A stretch of DNA of 64,000 nt from Zygnema cylindricum (lineage: Eukaryota; Streptophyta; Zygnematophyceae; Zygnematales; Zygnemataceae): NCBI GenBank assembly GCA_037447655.1, contig JBBHKE010000040.1, positions 304,028-368,027 on the forward strand. Reading direction: 5' to 3'. Both the position numbers and the translations under genes were made by a program. A model generated the notes under the pieces. It had not been told where the DNA came from. It did not search any database and saw only the letters and a list, made by a program, of their open reading frames with translations. This document shows positions 45,301 to 55,273 of this stretch, piece after piece. Positions within the stretch are counted from its first letter, which is position 1; the number at the start of each line of letters is the position of its first letter.

Positions 45301-45809
45301 AGTTGAATTGGAACTGATATATACGCCACTGCGATGATAAAATCGGCCATAACTTGCCAAGAAACTAAACTTTTTGAAATTTTCCATCCTTCATATAATA
45401 CACAATTACTACATTGTCTTCCAAAACTATATCCCCTTTTACCCGATCCATGTCTCATAAAAGATGCCTCGGCTCGACTATCCGATAAAAAAACTGCTCC
45501 TCCTCCAAATACGGGCATTTGGGGTTTAGAGGGAGAGAGAGAAGGAGTGGGAGAGGGAGACGGGGATCCTACTACTCCAGAGACAGTTAAAATGAAAAAT
45601 CCTAAAGTACTGATATCTCCCATAATTGCCACAGCATGGAAAGCGATACAGACAAAATACCAAACTGCCACGTGGCAGCTTTTCAGGCAGTTTCCTGGTC
45701 TCCCTTTTCCACTTCCTTCTCTTTTCCCTTCTCCGTTTCCTTCTCCCCTTCCTTTTCCTTTTCTTTCTCCTTCTCCTCTTTCCATTGTTGATCTCAAGGT
45801 TACTTTCAT
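34586..45809 (-). CDS. ETR1: ethylene receptor-type hybrid histidine kinase (ETR1-like)
   Basis: Ten coding exons are visible, all with GT-AG borders and matching phases: 45276-45623 (or from an upstream ATG at 45784 or 45809), 43892-43947, 43472-43649, 42404-42679, 41322-41462, 40096-40449, 38286-38543, 37094-37249, 35811-35987, 34586-34795. Order of domains: signal-like segment, three-helix ethylene-binding domain with the copper ligands in CGVSH, GAF (first half only), coiled coil, histidine kinase with HEMRTPMHSI, ATPase with N-box VGNAIK and GLGLAL, and a receiver with DD, LLLDLMMPE, ALTANA and ITKP. Family role: an ER-membrane receptor that binds ethylene through Cu(I) and represses signalling through CTR1-type kinases when empty. 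The part between 42404 and 41462 that should encode about 85 GAF residues is absent, and a run of N lies there. The G1 box reads DTGVD and not D-x-G-x-G, so kinase activity is doubtful. The start codon is uncertain. Confidence 0.93.
35990..36112. repeat. AACCGA/AACCAA tandem repeat in intron
   Basis: Degenerate hexamer array (aaaccgaaaccg) just upstream (in transcript sense) of the receiver exon acceptor. On the transcript it is a GGTTT(C/T) array. Confidence 0.85.
36480..37062. repeat. degenerate GATTACAGA minisatellite in intron
   Basis: About 580 bases of loosely repeated 'gattacagagagattac', 'ggattac' and 'attatggattac' words, inside the intron between the ATPase and receiver exons. Confidence 0.85.
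37094..37249 (-). CDS. ETR1: ethylene receptor exon: end of ATPase domain and linker
   Basis: 52 codons, beginning LSDGHMWIVSGGPGGGSTCK, which matches the LMEGNIWI...GKGCT block after G2, then an acidic Glu/Lys linker and DVPDVNFYALR before the receiver. The acceptor is TTTTTCAG and the donor AGG|GTCAGT. Confidence 0.88.
37255..37355. repeat. GAGAGAAGA purine tract
   Basis: Plus-strand purines next to the acceptor of the 37094-37249 exon. On the transcript this is a CU-rich tract ending in CTCTTTTTCAG. Confidence 0.85.
38286..38543 (-). CDS. ETR1: ethylene receptor exon: ATPase core
   Basis: 86 codons. The N-box continues with VGNAIKCTASGG. The G1 box reads VKDTGVDLLESDIPKLFEKF, with Asp in place of its second Gly. 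The G2 region is SRTGLGLALSRKFVQ. The F-box (LFEKF) is kept. The altered G1 suggests weak or no ATP turnover, as known for subfamily-2 receptors of land plants. Confidence 0.93.
40096..40449 (-). CDS. ETR1: ethylene receptor exon: histidine phosphotransfer domain
   Basis: 118 codons in phase 0. VMKHEMRTPMHSITALSSLL holds the phospho-acceptor His. Then follow helix 2 and the first strand of the ATPase domain up to LLQVLLNV, the start of the N-box. The donor is GTG|GTGAGT. Confidence 0.94.
41322..41462 (-). CDS. ETR1: ethylene receptor exon after the gap: end of GAF and coiled coil
   Basis: 47 codons, beginning VAVALAHAAVLEESQRVRDQ and ending RARDHFLT, the helix that leads into the kinase dimerisation domain. 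The acceptor is TTCTGCCAG|GTG and the donor ACG|GTACGA. At least one exon between this and 42404 is missing from the sequence. Confidence 0.92.
41760..42403. repeat. GGGAGA array, G-homopolymer and assembly gap
   Basis: 41761-42000 is (GGGAGA)n and near-pure G (about 41858-41948). 42016-42248 is 233 undetermined bases. 42249-42390 is again (GGGAGA)n and (GA)n. The gap falls between the two GAF exons of the ethylene receptor, where a coding exon is missing. Confidence 0.95.
42404..42679 (-). CDS. ETR1: ethylene receptor exon 4: linker helix and first half of GAF domain
   Basis: 92 codons in phase 0, beginning VDDLDQEVLSILRRED and including IRSTLDRDAIGATACLELKE and NVALWLPTRNGG, which align with the RSTLD and ALWMPTR blocks of ETR1. 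The donor is GAA|GTGAGG; the intron opens with (CT)n/(CCCTCT)n and runs into a G-homopolymer and the sequence gap. Confidence 0.92.
42654..42880. repeat. 123-bp-offset tandem duplication of an exon acceptor region
   Basis: The start of exon 4 with its acceptor (copy 1, up to about 42755) recurs at 42778-42878, displaced by 123 bases. Both copies end in (GGGAGA)n. The second copy keeps an AG (CCCGAG|GTTGACGATTGGGACC) and would read VDDWDQQIL, so it is a possible decoy acceptor. Confidence 0.85.
43155..43315. repeat. GGGAGA/GAGCGAGA purine array in intron
   Basis: Plus-strand purine microsatellite between exons 3 and 4 of the ethylene receptor. Confidence 0.9.
43472..43947 (-). CDS. ETR1: ethylene receptor exons 2 and 3: copper-binding helices
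   Basis: Exon 2 (43892-43947) encodes SVPYARILVQFGAFLAVCG, and exon 3 (43472-43649) continues with VSHFLNLWSYNG and the third helix through IPDLLGVHQREIFLREK. The motif C-G-V-S-H spans the exon junction and matches the Cys and His copper ligands of ETR1 helix 2. The intron between them (43650-43891) is purine-rich on the plus strand. Phases agree: exon 2 ends with two bases of the Gly codon. Confidence 0.92.
43788..43870. repeat. GGGAAAAA purine array in intron
   Basis: Repeated GGGAAAAA/GGAAAAA words just downstream (in transcript sense) of the exon 2 donor. Confidence 0.85.
44446..44590. repeat. GGGAGGGAGA purine array in intron 1
   Basis: Plus-strand purine array inside the intron between exons 1 and 2. 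Confidence 0.9.
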
Positions 45810-47091
45810 CTTGTCTTCTTTTATTCGATTTTGTTTTTGTTTTTTTATTTCAGTTTCTGGTTTCAATGGACCTGTGGGATCAGAGAAGGAGAGGAGAGTA
45901 GTAACTTTTGAGCTTTTAAAGTTTTGGAAAGTGAGTTCATAAGTAGTGTGGATGAAGTGAAAGTATGAGGATCATTTAAGGACATAAGATGAGGTATTCA
46001 AGTGTTTTGTTTTATTGCAAACAGGACAAAACAGGAGGCGGAGGTGTAAAATTGATCCCATTTTTCAAAGTTTTTTCGGCGGAGGTGTAAAATTGATCCC
46101 ATTTTTCAAAGTTTTTTCCAAAAAATCGAATGTCCTGTACATTTTAGCTTATACTTCTTAAAGAACGGAAAAAAAAAACCTAAAACTGAAAGCTTTTCCA
46201 TCAATAGTTTCCATGTAGCAAAAATTGAACGCAAAAAGTTTAGCTTTGTGCTTTCAAACATATCCAAAAACCTTACAAATCATAAAAACCTGACAAAGAA
46301 AAAACTTGTTTATCTTAAGAACCAAATCATAAAAAATAATGAAACAATCAGAAATAATCTGAAGAATTTAAAACAAACAGACTGCTATGAATGTGTAAAA
46401 ACTGAAAAACAAATTATCAAACCCTAAAAAATCCTGAACAAAAAATTTGCAATCAAGTCTCAACCAAAATCTGCAACAATAGACAAAAAGGATTAGACAG
46501 GAGCACACTCTTTTTACTTACAAATATAACAAATTGAAGCTTAGATGTTAAAATGTGTACGGAAAATGGCTGCATTGGAAAATGACGTTATAGTGACAAG
46601 CATCCATTGCAGCCATAAAAATAAACGATGTTGCTTTAAGCTGCAATATATCCTTAACGGTACAGTACAGACTAGGTTACCGTCCTGTAGTTTGGTGGCC
46701 GGTTACCGTACATTATGGAATCTTGCTGGATATAGTGTGAACCAACTAACTCTGCCGTAAAATGCTATACCTTTGCGGTACGAAATCTTGGCGTCTTTTT
46801 GGTGCATCTTGCGTTATTTAGCGTCTTTTGACGGATTTTGGCGTTACATAAGACTTTTGTCCGAACGAATATTAAGGCTACTCAATCTTGTTACAGAATT
46901 GAGATTTGGATAATAGCTGGCTCGAAAATAACTGACGTAGTAAAGTACCGTACCGTACCGTACTGTACTTACTGGCGGTGGTAGGAAGCAGCATACTTTT
47001 TCTTCTTTTTGAAGAACAGTTATCGCCGGTGGTTAAACCGTTAAAATTTGAACAGTCCAGCGTTTATAATTTTTTAGAAACAGTACAGTAA
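45003..47091. repeat. 2.1-kb segmental duplication, proximal copy (contains receptor exon 1)
   Basis: Starts AAACAATAGACTGAAG and ends at GAAACAGTACAGTA. It is nearly identical to 47807-49902 (constant offset of 2804 bases through exon 1). It has one internal tandem duplication of about 40 bases (46037-46118, 'ggcggaggtgtaaaattgatcccat') that is single in the other copy. Confidence 0.95.
45276..45623 (-). CDS. ETR1: ethylene receptor exon 1 (proximal copy): signal segment and first membrane helix
   Basis: From the ATG at 45623 the protein begins MGDISTLGFFILTVSGVVGS, signal-peptide-like, followed by a PSPSP linker, the Cys pair QCSNC that in the family forms the intermolecular disulfide, and helix 1 ADFIIAVAYISVPIQLYYF. 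The donor is AAG|GTAAGC at 45275. The same frame stays open upstream to 45866 through a Lys/Glu/Gly-rich stretch with further ATGs at 45784 and 45809. I prefer 45623 because it gives a classical signal start. An identical copy lies at 48080-48427. Confidence 0.8.
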
Positions 47092-47806
47092 ACCGCCAAT
47101 CGCTATTAGAGTAAAGGAATAAGGGCGTGTTCCCATGTGTTCAAGTAACGGTTATTTTCCGTCGTTTTGACAGAAAATGGGACTTCCAACGAGAAAATAT
47201 TACACCGTACGAAAAATGGGCAAAAACATAAGTACATTTTGCGTCATTTTGGAACTCGGAAGGTACGGAAATTTGGCGTTATCTTCATTGCGACCCACTT
47301 CCAGCTCATCTTCACACTTGTAATGGAATCAAATCGCGATCTGACTTTAACCAAAATAAAACCCTATCGACGAATAGAAAGCAATTATTGCACGCGTGAA
47401 ACGTCTTCAAAAAATTTTGAACGAGGGAGAGTACACGCTATTTTTTTACATGCTCGTCACGCGCATGTACGTACAAAAATGACATGCATGTACGGAAAAT
47501 AATTCGTTGGGGTCTCGGACCTCCACTTTCATTCATGGGTCCTTAGCAAAAATTTACAACGTTCTCGTCTCTCCCCATCTTTTTCATTCGACCGTTCCCC
47601 TTTCTCTCATCGCTAAATGACATGCAGCAATAATAGTCTCAAATGAAAGATATATTTTTTTCTTTTTTTTTTTACTATTTCTGGTCTCATTTTGATGGCA
47701 TATCGAATGATAAATGGTAAGAAAAAGAAATCGAGAAGCCATGGCCGAAAGTTTATGTGTTGATGACGTCACAAAGTAGCATGACTTCGCAATGTCACAG
47801 AACCCT
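47092..47806. repeat. dispersed repeat between the two duplicated segments
   Basis: About 715 bases related to 56190-56910: shared blocks include 'cattcatgggtcctt', 'gaaaccatgg/gaagccatggc', 'agcatgacgtcacaatgtca'-like words and the closing 'aaccctaaac'. It ends exactly where the distal duplicate begins. No ORF is convincing. Confidence 0.7.
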
Positions 47807-49902
47807 AAACAATAGACTGAAGTTTAATACAAAGACATCAGAAAACAAAGAAACAAACTCAAAAAACTAATTAATAACAAAACAAACAATTCAGTATCAT
47901 ATTACAGACCAATAAGACATAAAACCTAACACTTATACTTCTAAGAAAATAACGTCATAGCTGAAAATATTCAATCAATAAGACAAAAATCTATACCACT
48001 TTCAAGATCAGAAAAACAAAAAACAAAAGGGGGCAGAGAAACATGAAAAAAAAATACCAAAGCCCCCTATTTTGCTTACCTTACTCTTTTTAGAAAAATA
48101 ATATAGTTGAATTGGAACTGATATATACGCCACTGCGATGATAAAATCGGCCATAACTTGCCAAGAAACTAAACTTTTTGAAATTTTCCATCCTTCATAT
48201 AATACACAATTACTACATTGTCTTCCAAAACTATATCCCCTTTTACCCGATCCATGTCTCATAAAAGATGCCTCGGCTCGACTATCCGATAAAAAAACTG
48301 CTCCTCCTCCAAATACGGGCATTTGGGGTTTAGAGGGAGAGAGAGAAGGAGTGGGAGAGGGAGACGGGGATCCTACTACTCCAGAGACAGTTAAAATGAA
48401 AAATCCTAAAGTACTGATATCTCCCATAATTGCCACAGCATGGAAAGCGATACAGACAAAATACCAAACTGCCACGTGGCAGCTTTTCAGGCAGTTTCCT
48501 GGTCTCCCTTTTCCACTTCCTTCTCTTTTCCCTTCTCCGTTTCCTTCTCCCCTTCCTTTTCCTTTTCTTTCTCCTTCTCCTCTTTCCATTGTTGATCTCA
48601 AGGTTACTTTCATCTTGTCTTCTTTTATTCGATTTTGTTTTTGTTTTTTTATTTCAGTTTCTGGTTTCAATGGACCTGTGGGATCAGAGAAGGAGAGGAG
48701 AGTAGTAACTTTTGAGCTTTTAAAGTTTTGGAAAGTGAGTTCATAAGTAGTGTGGATGAAGTGAAAGTATGAGGATCATTTAAGGACATAAGATGAGGTA
48801 TTCAAGTGTTTTGTTTTATTGCAAACAGGACAAAACAGGAGGCGGAGGTGTAAAATTGATCCCATTTTTCAAAGTTTTTTCCAAAAAATCGAATGTCCTG
48901 TACATTTTAGCTTATACTTCTTAAAGAACGGAAAAAAAAAACCTAAAACTGAAAGCTTTTCCATCAATAGTTTCCATGTAGCAAAAATTGAACGCAAAAA
49001 GTTTAGCTTTGTGCTTTCAAACATATCCAAAAACCTTACAAATCATAAAAACCTGACAAAGAAAAAACTTGTTTATCTTAAGAACCAAATCATAAAAAAT
49101 AATGAAACAATCAGAAATAATCTGAAGAATTTAAAACAAACAGACTGCTATGAATGTGTAAAAACTGAAAAACAAATTATCAAACCCTAAAAAATCCTGA
49201 ACAAAAAATTTGCAATCAAGTCTCAACCAAAATCTGCAACAATAGACAAAAAGGATTAGACAGGAGCACACTCTTTTTACTTACAAATATAACAAATTGA
49301 AGCTTAGATGTTAAAATGTGTACGGAAAATGGCTGCATTGGAAAATGGCTGCATTGGACAATGACGTGATAGTGACAAGCATTCATTGCAGCCATAACCG
49401 AAGAAAAAAAAGACGACGTTTCTTTAAGCTGCAATATATTCTTAACGGTCCAGTACAGTACTGTACAGTACAGTACTGTACCGTCCTGTAGTTTGGTGGC
49501 CGGTTACCGTACATTATGGAATCTTGCTGGATATAGTGTGAACCAACTAACTCTGCCGTAAAATGCTATATCTTTGCGGTACGAAATCTTGGCGTCTTTT
49601 TGGTGCATCTTGCGTTTTTTAGCGTCTTTTGACGGATTTTGGCCTTACATAATACTTTTGTCCGAACGAATATTAAGTCTACTCAATCTTGTTACAGAAT
49701 TGAGATTTCAGATTTGGATAATAGCTGGCTCGAAAATAACTGACGTAGTAAAGTACCGTACCGTACTGTACCGTACTGTACTTACTGGCGGTGGTAGGAA
49801 GCAGCATACTTTTTCTTCTTTTTGAAGAACAGTTATCGCCGGTGGTTAAACCGTTAAAATTTGAACAGTCCAGCGTTTATAATTTTTTAGAAACAGTACA
49901 GT
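47807..49902. repeat. 2.1-kb segmental duplication, distal copy
   Basis: Second copy of 45003-47091 with the receptor exon 1 intact at 48080-48427. Small differences include an extra 'aaaatggctgcattgg' unit at 49327-49360 and a longer GTACAGTACTGTAC tract near 49450-49480. Confidence 0.95.
48080..48427 (-). CDS. duplicate of ethylene receptor exon 1 (possible alternative first exon)
   Basis: It encodes the same residues as 45276-45623 with the same donor (AAG|GTAAGC). No second set of downstream receptor exons exists between the copies, so it could only act by splicing over the proximal copy into exon 2, or be unused. As its sequence carries the signal segment and first helix unchanged, there is no sign of decay yet. 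Confidence 0.6.
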
Positions 49903-49965
49903 ACCTTAGCTATTTCCGCACGGCAATAATTATTAACGATTTTAGAGGCATGGCTGCGCCTGCAT

Positions 49966-50271
49966 CATAGTTCAAAAGTAGGTGAAAGTAGGCCCATACT
50001 ATATGCCTATTGTATACAAAACATACAATATGACCTTAAGACCCATATTGTATTCGGACCTATTCGGACCAATTAAAACATTCGGACCAAACATTGGACC
50101 AATTAAAACATTCGGAACAAAAAAAATTATATACACCGTCAGATTCGGACGATCGGACCGTCGTTGATCAAAGCAGCGATCTAAGAAGATCACATAAAAA
50201 GCCCATAACACAACTTACGATAAAGGCGCCGACCAAAGGCCTACCATAAAAACGCCTACTTTTGAACTATG
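49966..50271. mobile_element. hAT-like MITE with perfect 8-bp target duplication
   Basis: 306 bases starting CATAGTTCAAAAGTAGG and ending CCTACTTTTGAACTATG. GCCTGCAT stands on both sides (49958-49965 and 50272-50279). It has no coding capacity. Same family as 31781-32225. An 8-base duplication suggests mobilisation by a hAT-type transposase. Confidence 0.88.
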
Positions 50272-50279
50272 GCCTGCAT

Positions 50280-52225
50280 GCTGCTACATTTCGCAGGAGT
50301 TTACACTATATATCGTGTAGTATCTGCACTCCAGACTGCTGAACCAGATTTCCCTGCTTGGTTGACAGCTGGTATTCAATGTCCTAAACACAGTCCAAAA
50401 TAATTTTTCATAATCGGTATTGCTTCCTTGTACGGGTAGGGGATATTTGTTCGTTACACATGAATGAAAATATTTGTTATAAAATACAGTTGGATATAGT
50501 ACGGAGGCGTGGTATCCAGAACTGGAGAGCACAAACTGTCTGCCAGTGTACCGTACTGCATTAATGAGTCACTACTTTTTGGAACTCCACCACCAATCTG
50601 TGCGTCCCTAGGCGCTAAGGGATGGATCTTTCCGTACTACCGTGCTATCCAATGGGTACGGCTTTTGTCCCGTGCCGGGGCTCCTCGTATTTAGCACATT
50701 AATGTTGAGTACGGCTTCGTAAGATACGCCAGCCTTTGTATGATCATTCGACAAGCGAGTGAAGTCAGCAGTTTGTATTATGTACTTTTGATAGTATTGC
50801 TTTAAGTATTTAAAAGCATGCATTTTGCAACATTTGCACACATTTATTACATCTTTACATTTTTAGCTTAGGGTGTGTGGGCTTTCATGTTTCATTTCCA
50901 CCAAACTTAATGTGCATTTTGCCATTTCCCATCTGACCAAGTTAGCGTGCACATTGCATTGCTAGACTTTATTTGATGTTGAGTTTACCCCTTATATACC
51001 TGTTGGATATGGAATTATGGATTTCATTACTTTCAAAACATATACCATGGCTACCACTTATTGTATTGCACAACATGTCCTCTCATTTTTTGTGTGTTTT
51101 TCCATGCCTGGTTATAAAGAAGCAGCGCTTAGGAATGGTACATATTGTTTATAGTCGCATGAGACCATATCACTTATTTTCCAACACCTTGCAAGTGTGT
51201 TTTTTAAAATATCTAGGAAACATGGAAACATTATCCTCAACATCATCATTTTGCAGTTCATCTTTGTGCTTAACTCTTTTATTAGCAGGATTGGGCCGAA
51301 CCCAATACAATCACCATCTGCCAATGCTAACCAAAAGCCGTCTTATCTCTTTTCTATTTTATGTTATAACTGTTACCAACATGTTATAAGTTGATCTCGC
51401 TAAGTCAAAATTTCAAACCATCAAAACCTTTACTCTTTTAAAATGCATTTTGCTACCCTTTACACTTTCCTATAATTACGTGTATTCCATGACTAAAATA
51501 AGAATAGCGGTTCAATTAGAATATGGATGTTGCAAAGCCTTTTTTAATGTGGCGGAATAGTGTTGAATCTTTACCTCAGTCGCAATGTCAAATCCTTTGT
51601 AATCGAAAATTGCTTCAGGATGTTTCAGTGTGTACAACAAAAGAATGTTGTCTATTTTCATACGTTTTTCTTTAAGTGTTCCTTATTCACATGTTGAGTA
51701 GACAGAATACCTTATGAAAGCCTTGGATCTCATAGTTGCATTGTTCCCCGTCAAGTTTTATTAATTTCGCCTCCAACAAGAATCCCCACAGGTTTCTTTA
51801 TTTGTGCCTTTGTGCCTTTTAATTGCTTTTCTTCAAAATGGTTTTGGTTAGTTACTCTATATTGACTGTTAGTTGCTGAAAGGATAGCCTACTGGTTAGA
51901 GATCAAACATGAAATAGTGATACGTTTTACTTTTAATTAAATTCAATTGTGAAGGGTTAGTTTGTTGCTTTATTCAAGATATAATGTGGCTTACGTGTCA
52001 AGATTCGTTAAATTTTTCCAAACAATCAATAACTAAGTGGTTCAAGATAATGCGGTGACTTTTATCTCTACTAAAAAATGTTGACTTTTATCTCTACTCA
52101 AAAATGTTGTGTTGCTGTTTTGTTGTTCAAGGTCGAAAGTTGTAAGAATTCAATGGTTTGGTTGGTTTTTCAAAACACGTTGATTTAATTCAAACATGAT
52201 TTAGTTCAAAAATATGTTTTAGTTC
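50280..52225. other. spacer, no gene supported
   Basis: AT-rich with a few ORFs of up to 138 codons, none with a recognisable domain, bias or splice context. I see no repeats shared with other parts of the window. Confidence 0.5.
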
Positions 52226-52229
52226 AAAT

Positions 52230-52420
52230 ATGGAGTAAAAGCAGGATAAATTAAAAAGCACGATGGTAACCCATCTGAGTCCAGGGTACAAAAGGGGTGG
52301 CATGGCCAAAACTGAAAAACTACAATAAAAAACAAATAGAGCGATGGGAACAAAAAGAAAAGAAAAGAAACGATCAACAAAGAAAATAAAAGCAGGAAAA
52401 GAGGGACGGGTATTTGATTT
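52230..52420 (-). mobile_element. 5'-truncated LINE tail
   Basis: The minus strand reads TTTTTCAGTTTTGGCCATGCC followed, in separate words, by 'cttttgtaccctggactcag' and 'atgggttaccatcgtgctt', matching the 3' tail of copy A (7050-7135). Only the tail is present, as expected from aborted target-primed reverse transcription. The sequence just beyond it (52195-52225) holds two 'ttttagttcaaa.tatg' units. Confidence 0.8.
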
Positions 52421-52424
52421 CACG

Positions 52425-53608
52425 TAATTGCCCCACCGTTGAAAGCAGATACATAGAACACCAAAAGATAAAAAATAAAAAACGACCATCACAGGATTTT
52501 TTTAACTTAATGCCAATGGCTATGCGAACGCTGCATAAAAACAAATAAACATTTGGCTCAAAACAAGAGAAAAACAAAACGTGGGCTTATTGTCGAACTA
52601 ACGATTGTAAAACCATAAAGCCATTGATTTTCCACTCCTATTTTATAACTACTCTTATGATTTCTTTCCTGATATTTCTTCAAAACCAACAAAATAAGGA
52701 TAATAATTCTTTATCCGGGAGTTACCAAAGGCTGAAAAAAAGGCTGAAAGTTCTTAATGACAGGATTTTCAACACTTCCATTATCTGATGTTGAATTTCT
52801 TTACATTGATAAGAGTAATACTCATTCTCTATTTTGCCAATCCGTATAAATAAGTAATGCCCATCACTAATAAATGTATATCCAACAAGAGGTCTTCAAG
52901 TACAATAAAACCACATTTTGTAATATAAGACCCATTTCACAAAAAAACATAAGAAGGGAATCTAAACCGTTTCCACAAACGCACAAACATACATTGAACC
53001 CCCGAGGTATATGCACAAAAAAAACGTTTTTTTTTTTTCTCCACAGAGGCAAAAAGAAAAGCAAAAGTTATGATGGGAAAGCTCCACCAGAAAAACAAAA
53101 ACGTCAAAAGAGTAACTTAGTCCTGCAAATCTTACAAATACAAAAAAATCCGTACTTTTTTGAAATGTTACAAGTTACAAACTCTACAAAAAAGGCATTT
53201 ACATTTGAGAAAGCATTTCGAAACACCAACAACTAAACTAAATGTGCATTTCCACTATCTTTCGTGAACATTAGGGAAGTTTTTGTTCTAAGCAGAACCC
53301 ACTACAGAAACACAAAAACGAAAAAAGAAAATGAAAAAATTACACTATTCACGAAAAAGTGAGAGCTACTTCGAGAGAAACTATATAGTATCTCTGCACA
53401 AAAAGTGAAAAATCCGTACAAAACAAAGTGAAAAGTCCGTACAAAACAACCAGAACTCGGAACAAAACAGAAACTGAAAACTATCAGCAACTACTACTAT
53501 ATGTACAGCTCTTCTAACTGTAAGAGTCTTCCACTTTTTCAAATTAAACAGTTACGGGTGACCAACTGTTCTGTGTGTCCAGTTATCAGTTTTTCGAGTT
53601 CACAGCTT
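52425..53608. other. spacer downstream of OBAP1, no gene supported
   Basis: A-rich on the plus strand with poly-T and poly-A runs and no recognisable domain. The part next to 53609 should contain the OBAP1 3' UTR. Confidence 0.5.
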
Positions 53609-55273
53609 TCACAGGTGACCAACTGCGGCAGGAGGAGGGGCCGCAGTAACCAAGGGAGGGGTCACTTTCTTGAATTCGGTTTCCTTCAAATCCAAAACCA
53701 GACCCTTATCATGCTTCTCCCAATAATCCGCCGATTTGTCGTGGTGAGCCGGAAGAGCGATGTCCTCGCGATTCTCTCTCTTCTTCGCTAAAGTGACACC
53801 AAACCGTTCCTCCACATCTGAACAAAATAAGCTCAAAAGTGTCATTCCAATCATTCCAAGATTTAGAGAGAAGAAATTATTACTCTCCTGCCTTTTCCCT
53901 CCCTTTAAAACTCTTGCTTATTTTTCAGCATCTACGACAAATCCACGTTCGCTATATTGTGTACATTTACAACATTAAATGTTTAAAATAAAAAAAATAT
54001 ACACTTAAACTTTTTGTCCACCTCAGCCTTTGCATGATAATTGCTTCTTATCCAAATCTCCTACTACCAAAATGTCAAACGTTTTAGCAGTAAATTTTTA
54101 AAAGAGAAAAAAAAACCCACTTTTCTGTAACTTGCTGTCCAATTGTCCGTCTTTTGTGAAAGCGCCCATCAATTGTGGAAGTCCTAGAGGCAATGTATCG
54201 CCTCTATCTACTTGCCAGAAGTGCCATGTTTTTCCGTACGTCCCAACGAGGCGTTCCATGACAGAATGTTCCGCTACAATCGGAAGTCGAGGCATAAAAA
54301 GCATTCCGCTTTTAACCTCGTACACGTGGGAGTGCCACAGTTTCTTTTCTTCCTCGGGAAGCGTTCGGAAAAGCTTTTCGGAGATGATGAATTCGACTCC
54401 GATGAGTCTGGCGTTCGATTGGTCGGTGTCATAAATGAGACATTGGTGCATGTCTTCATTCAAATGGGTACAATAGTGGTGAGCTTCGACTTGCCGAGTC
54501 ATGTCGTGGGCGTAGTAATGAAACCTAAAAACAAAGAATTGGAAAAGAAAGGAAGGCAAAAAGACAATTCAAATGGTTTTTATTGCAGTACTAAAACTTT
54601 GAAAAACATAAGAATGGAAAGGAAAGAAAAGAAAATAACTATTCAGATGGTTTTAGTATTTGCTTTTAGTATGGAGTCCAAGTTAAAATAGAGAGGGCAA
54701 AATATGAAGGCAGCTTGAAAGAAATAGCTTAAAATAAAGGAAATAAAGAGGAGAGGAGGAAATGAGGGAAGAGGATGGAAGGGGGGACAGCGAGACAGAC
54801 AAGAGAAAAGAAAAAAAGTGAGTAAAAGAGAGACGAGAGAATATGAATATCCTCAAAACATACGCGCATAGGTGCTGTCCAATCTGTTTCACAGGATCAA
54901 ATTTTTGAATTAAAGCTGCCCCTTGTCCCAAGGCGGAGGTCGCCATAGTCATCTTATCTCCGGGAACTTGTTCAGGAGTGGTGGCCACTCCTGTGGTTGC
55001 CGGACCATGAGACGCCATTTCTTTGGATTCAGTTTCAGTTCTACTTTCAAATTGCTTTTCCTTTTCCTTTTTGGGATTCTGAGATTCTTTGGAGTCCTTG
55101 GTGAATTGGGTCTTAGAAGAGGTAAGAGAAGAAGGAGAAGGAGAAGAAGGAGGAGGAGGAGGAGGGGGAGAAGGAGGAGGAGATTGTCCGGAGAATAGAA
55201 ACAAAGCAGCAGTTCCCACAATTCCTGCTGGGAGAATGAATTGAAATCCTGGTGTTTTCTTCAGAAAGGACAT
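53609..55273 (-). CDS. OBAP1: oil body-associated protein 1 (OBAP1-like, DUF1264 family)
   Basis: Three exons, 54864-55273, 54121-54524 and 53609-53817, joined in phase with GT-AG borders, give about 340 residues. The core shows the family blocks in order: [39 protein letters not shown] (across the first junction), [75 protein letters not shown] and [17 protein letters not shown]. Family role: plant OBAPs associate with lipid droplets and affect oil-body number in seeds; the molecular activity is unknown. Odd features: an N-terminal hydrophobic anchor ([19 protein letters not shown]), then a Pro/Ser tract and a Lys/Glu stretch before the conserved domain, and a Pro/Ala tail. Typical OBAPs start close to the conserved core. 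The ATG at 55271-55273 is the first in the open frame. Confidence 0.93.

Noticed and set aside
45334-45942. Plus-strand open frame of 202 codons, identical in both duplicates
   Set aside because: It is the antisense of receptor exon 1; the conserved protein is on the minus strand.
50973-51389. Plus-strand open frame of 138 codons
   Set aside because: Hydrophobic, AT-rich composition with no recognisable motif, and overlapping frames of similar length; not better than chance.
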